DNA from: Streblospio benedicti
Lineage: Eukaryota; Annelida; Polychaeta; Spionida; Spionidae
DNA: 64,000 nt
Assembly (NCBI GenBank): GCA_019095985.1
Contig: CM032663.1
Location: 35,812,509-35,876,508, forward strand
Direction of reading: 5' to 3'
Shown here piece by piece: positions 61,801 through 64,000 of the stretch. Positions within the stretch are counted from its first letter, which is position 1, and every line of letters begins with the position of its first letter. The position numbers were made by a program, and so were the translations under genes. The notes under the pieces are model-generated. The model did no database searches. It saw nothing but the letters and a program-made list of their open reading frames with translations, and was not told the DNA's origin.

Positions 61801-63508
61801 GGCTCTGTATTAAACGTTAATGGATTAAAAGGTACATGTCCAATTAGACTAAATCCCTTCTTTGTACGTTGCAGAATTATATGTAGTTATTAGGAAAAAT
61901 CCAATTCATATGTCATATGGTCAAATGCATAAAAAATATATTGGATATTGAGTCCATTCTCTCATGACTAGCAAGAACCATGGTACCCATCATCGTGAGG
62001 GTTGAGGCATGGGACCGTGATGTAATATTTTCTGTAGAAACACTTATCATATATTGATGTATAGATAAAATCCTATGCACAATGTAGAATTCTAGTTATT
62101 TATCAATAAGAAAAGTGATTGTATAGTAAACATTATAGCGTGCAAAACCCTCCCTCTCCATGTTGCCCAGCCTACTGTAAGAGCAAAACATTTCGGACAT
62201 TTTTGTTTTGTCAGGTAAAATGGTGTCCTGCGTCAAACGCCTTGGAGCATAACTTCCTCGTGTATAAGTTGAAGCCTGTGTCTATCGGTAACGCGAGGTA
62301 TTGTGTTGATGAGGACCAGCGCCCCCCTGATTCATGTCCTACCGGCAAGGTCTTTGTCAATACTACTGGAACATGTGAAGGTAATTCGGGGCTGACATTT
62401 TACTCACTACAATTATTTATTTCTCTGTCTAACCATATAATCGGTTGACAGAGTTTATAGTTGCATCAACATTTCTTCTACAGCACAATACTTGGTATAC
62501 TTACTTTACTAAGAGCATACTCATCGGCTTTTAATTAAAAAAGTAGACAAATATTTTATGTGACATCTGCTCTGTTTCTTCCGTGTCACATGTAGCTTCA
62601 AAATGGGTGGGGCATTCAGCTTTCAGAACTGGACCCAATGCGGATAAGATTTCAACTCTGGTGGCTTCCTAATCAAGGAAGATTGATTGAACCCATAAAA
62701 CGTCAAATATATACCTTCGGTTATATAGTTTTGAAAATTAATATGCTATCAAACCTGGATGATATAAGATTTGAATAGCATGGCTAAATGATGGATGTAC
62801 ATGTACTTAGAAGTGCTGTAGTTATTTACATGACTTACATAGTTGCATAGAATTTATATTGGGCGTACAGCCAGGCTTGTATTTGCCTGCTTTTGTTTTA
62901 CTCTATTAACGTTTGTTCTTTCAGAGCGATTCCCGATACAGGGTGTCAGTCCATTTTTGGAAGGACCGTCCTTCTATGAACTTTCAGCATCGGGCGGCGG
63001 GGGTATTGTTAAAAGACAAGCAAACGACCCTTCTAATGCTTTCTACTTCAGATGTCATATAGCCTACACGCAATGTTATAATGGAGCAAGGTATTTGTTA
63101 AGTGCTGTGGTTCTTGTTTCCTCATTTTATTAACAGGCTAACAATTTCATTGTATGGCACGCGTAATAATATTTTTGATCAATCCTTAATGTGATGTAAT
63201 GTGATACATGTTCTGCAAAAACCCAAATACACAGTAGAAAATCCACTGGACTTTCATTGAAACCCTCAACTTTACACGCACCTGGAAACATATTTTGTAC
63301 GATTTAATTAAGATTAGCTGAATTTTATATTTATGTATGGACACTGCAATCAGAATCCATTATATTTACCTTTTTTATTGCTAGATTTGATATAAAGTTT
63401 ATAGCCGAGGATGAAGTCATCACAGAAATTATTCACTCCATGATTGGTGTGAAATGTAATTATGCTGATCTAGATTACAGCTTACTTGAGGGACATCTTG
63501 GCAAAAAC
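49868..63508 (+). CDS. VWDE-like secreted protein with D8C domain, 5' exons, partial
   Basis: Plus-strand exons with GT/AG borders and compatible phases: 49868-49964 (start; signal peptide MYKWTTCLVACLILPVGA), 52784-52864 (proline-rich linker, PPPPPPTLPPGF), 60643-60750, 60873-60980, 61648-61742, 62215-62380, 62925-63090 and 63385-63508. The third to sixth form a D8C domain as in uromodulin, GP2, OIT3 and VWDE: CSSYT, RSTTYS, EKWYRLG, IPTSCVES, SCGASIPLWLDGTLP, GVCGK, FGACCDY, VKWCP, FLVYKLKP, ARYCVDED. After a CPTGKVFVNTTGTC segment comes FYFRCHIAY and RFDIKFIAEDEVI, like the domain after D8C in VWDE proteins. The gene continues beyond the window, where VWD and EGF modules would be expected. 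The equally good exons 55198-55305 and 55428-55535 are an alternative or additional pair. VWDE identity rests on domain order recalled from the family. Confidence 0.75.
53400..53770. repeat. GCGTA-rich patch with 11-bp tandem repeats, copy A
   Basis: A GC-richer intron island with four tandem variants of GTATGTTTGGC at about 53517-53572. The counterpart in copy B (58905-59215) has fewer units. Open frames across it come from the base composition and the repeat. Confidence 0.6.
55198..55305 (+). CDS. VWDE-like exon 3, copy A
   Basis: A 108-bp exon entering and leaving in phase 1, encoding the start of the D8C domain (GACSSYTMLPDD, FQAFDDLLE). It differs from copy B (60643-60750) at a few residues: M/I, VT/AS, N/T. 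It joins exon 52784-52864 in frame. Confidence 0.7.
55428..55535 (+). CDS. VWDE-like exon 4, copy A
   Basis: A 108-bp phase 1-1 exon carrying the D8C core (EKWYRLGAWGKIPTSC, CGASIPLWLDGTLP). It differs from copy B by one residue (ESDS versus ESGS). Its phase allows joining to the next exon at 61648 or to exon 3B. Confidence 0.7.
56868..56944 (+). pseudogene. VWDE-like exon 2, copy B, out of phase
   Basis: Matches 52784-52864 (CCACCAGGCTTTGACATCGA, CTCTTGACCACAACACCAAG) but is 77 bp rather than 81 bp. The loss of four bases means it cannot join exon 3B in frame. It is therefore non-functional as read, or carries sequencing errors. Confidence 0.6.
56970..58566. mobile_element. 1.6-kb insertion in copy B, probable repetitive element
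   Basis: Present in copy B but absent from copy A, between the words AATCAATTTTAG and GTTAGAATGGAATG. It is richer in G and C than the intron around it and contains inverted similarity to the GCGTA-rich patch at 53400-53700 (GCGGCGTATTGGGGGCG region versus CCCAATATGCGGCGCG). No transposase is seen. The class is unknown. Confidence 0.45.
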
Positions 63509-64000
63509 GTGAGTATATTGCTTAGTTTACTACAGCAACATCAAATTCTATTATTATTGTTTCCTTTTATCAAATATTTTTTGGTAATTCGATGTTGATA
63601 TCAACTGATCGCATCCATGATTTTGGAAAAAAATGCACAAAAAACTTCTACACGTTATTTGAGCGGTAGTAGGATTTTATACATGTATGAAGGAAATTGG
63701 GGAGCCCTTCCAATCTTTATGCAAAAAATGACGGTCTTGTTAGACCGCAAAATATAACTAACCGCAAAACATAGCCATTTATGATTTGCGTGAATAGGGC
63801 CTGCCTGCATAGTGTGCATACCGATTAAATGACTTCATTAACACCAAGAAAGATGTGCTTGTTGTTTCCATGAACCATTCTGGTTACAGAATCAAACGCC
63901 AGTTCTTGTCGCTCATTAACACCTCTATTTCATAAGACGATGCTAACTCCAGGTGCTCCACAAGACGCCACAAATGAGAAAAATATAGTGTCAGTTTTTT

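Overview
This window looks like nuclear DNA of a marine invertebrate animal. It is AT-rich, its genes have short exons and long introns with GT/AG borders, microsatellites and transposable elements are abundant, and the recognisable proteins are animal extracellular or membrane types (PAN/C-type lectin, Sushi-MAM, VWDE-like with a D8C domain, SLC35G-like transporter, short-chain dehydrogenase). A deuterostome (hemichordate, echinoderm or amphioxus) or a lophotrochozoan would fit; the sequence alone does not decide.

Layout. 1-1416: first three exons (minus strand) of a short-chain dehydrogenase. 1.79-5.73 kb: a satellite-like repeat split by a 3361-bp foldback DNA element with perfect outer termini and a TTA target duplication. 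5.7-7.7 kb: no gene seen. 7753-14561: a three-exon minus-strand gene for a secreted PAN-PAN-CTLD-lectin-like protein; its 5.2-kb intron 2 holds decayed tandem copies of its own last-exon region and a small MITE. 14.5-16.03 kb: repeated 5' modules derived from the start of that gene.

16083-28396 and 31936-44402 are two versions of one ~12.4-kb block. Each contains a copied signal-peptide 5' module, a CR1-like LINE fragment, a Tx1/L1-like LINE, an SLC35G-like transporter and an ATGT microsatellite. The second version is clean, with an intact transporter (41715-42830) and a nearly intact LINE ORF2. The first is full of homopolymer-like smears and small indels, so it may be a poorly sequenced second haplotype or a false duplication rather than a decayed paralogue. 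Between them, and reaching into the second block, are minus-strand exons of a Sushi/CCP-MAM protein.

44.7-45.63 kb is a cluster of palindromic DNA-element fragments; 45.6-49.8 kb shows no gene. 49868-63508 carries the 5' part of a plus-strand VWDE-like secreted protein (signal peptide, proline-rich linker, D8C domain, following extracellular domain). A 4-5 kb segment of this gene holding exons 2-4 occurs twice (about 51.93-56.01 kb and 56.09-61.44 kb), again joined through a low-quality stretch. The recurring theme is duplication of pieces of secreted-protein genes, some real and some probably caused by assembly. I found no clearly new biological system. The best leads are the copied signal-peptide modules shared by neighbouring secreted-protein genes, the foldback element, the LINE with unusually long flanking repeats, and the question whether VWDE exons 3-4 are truly duplicated.
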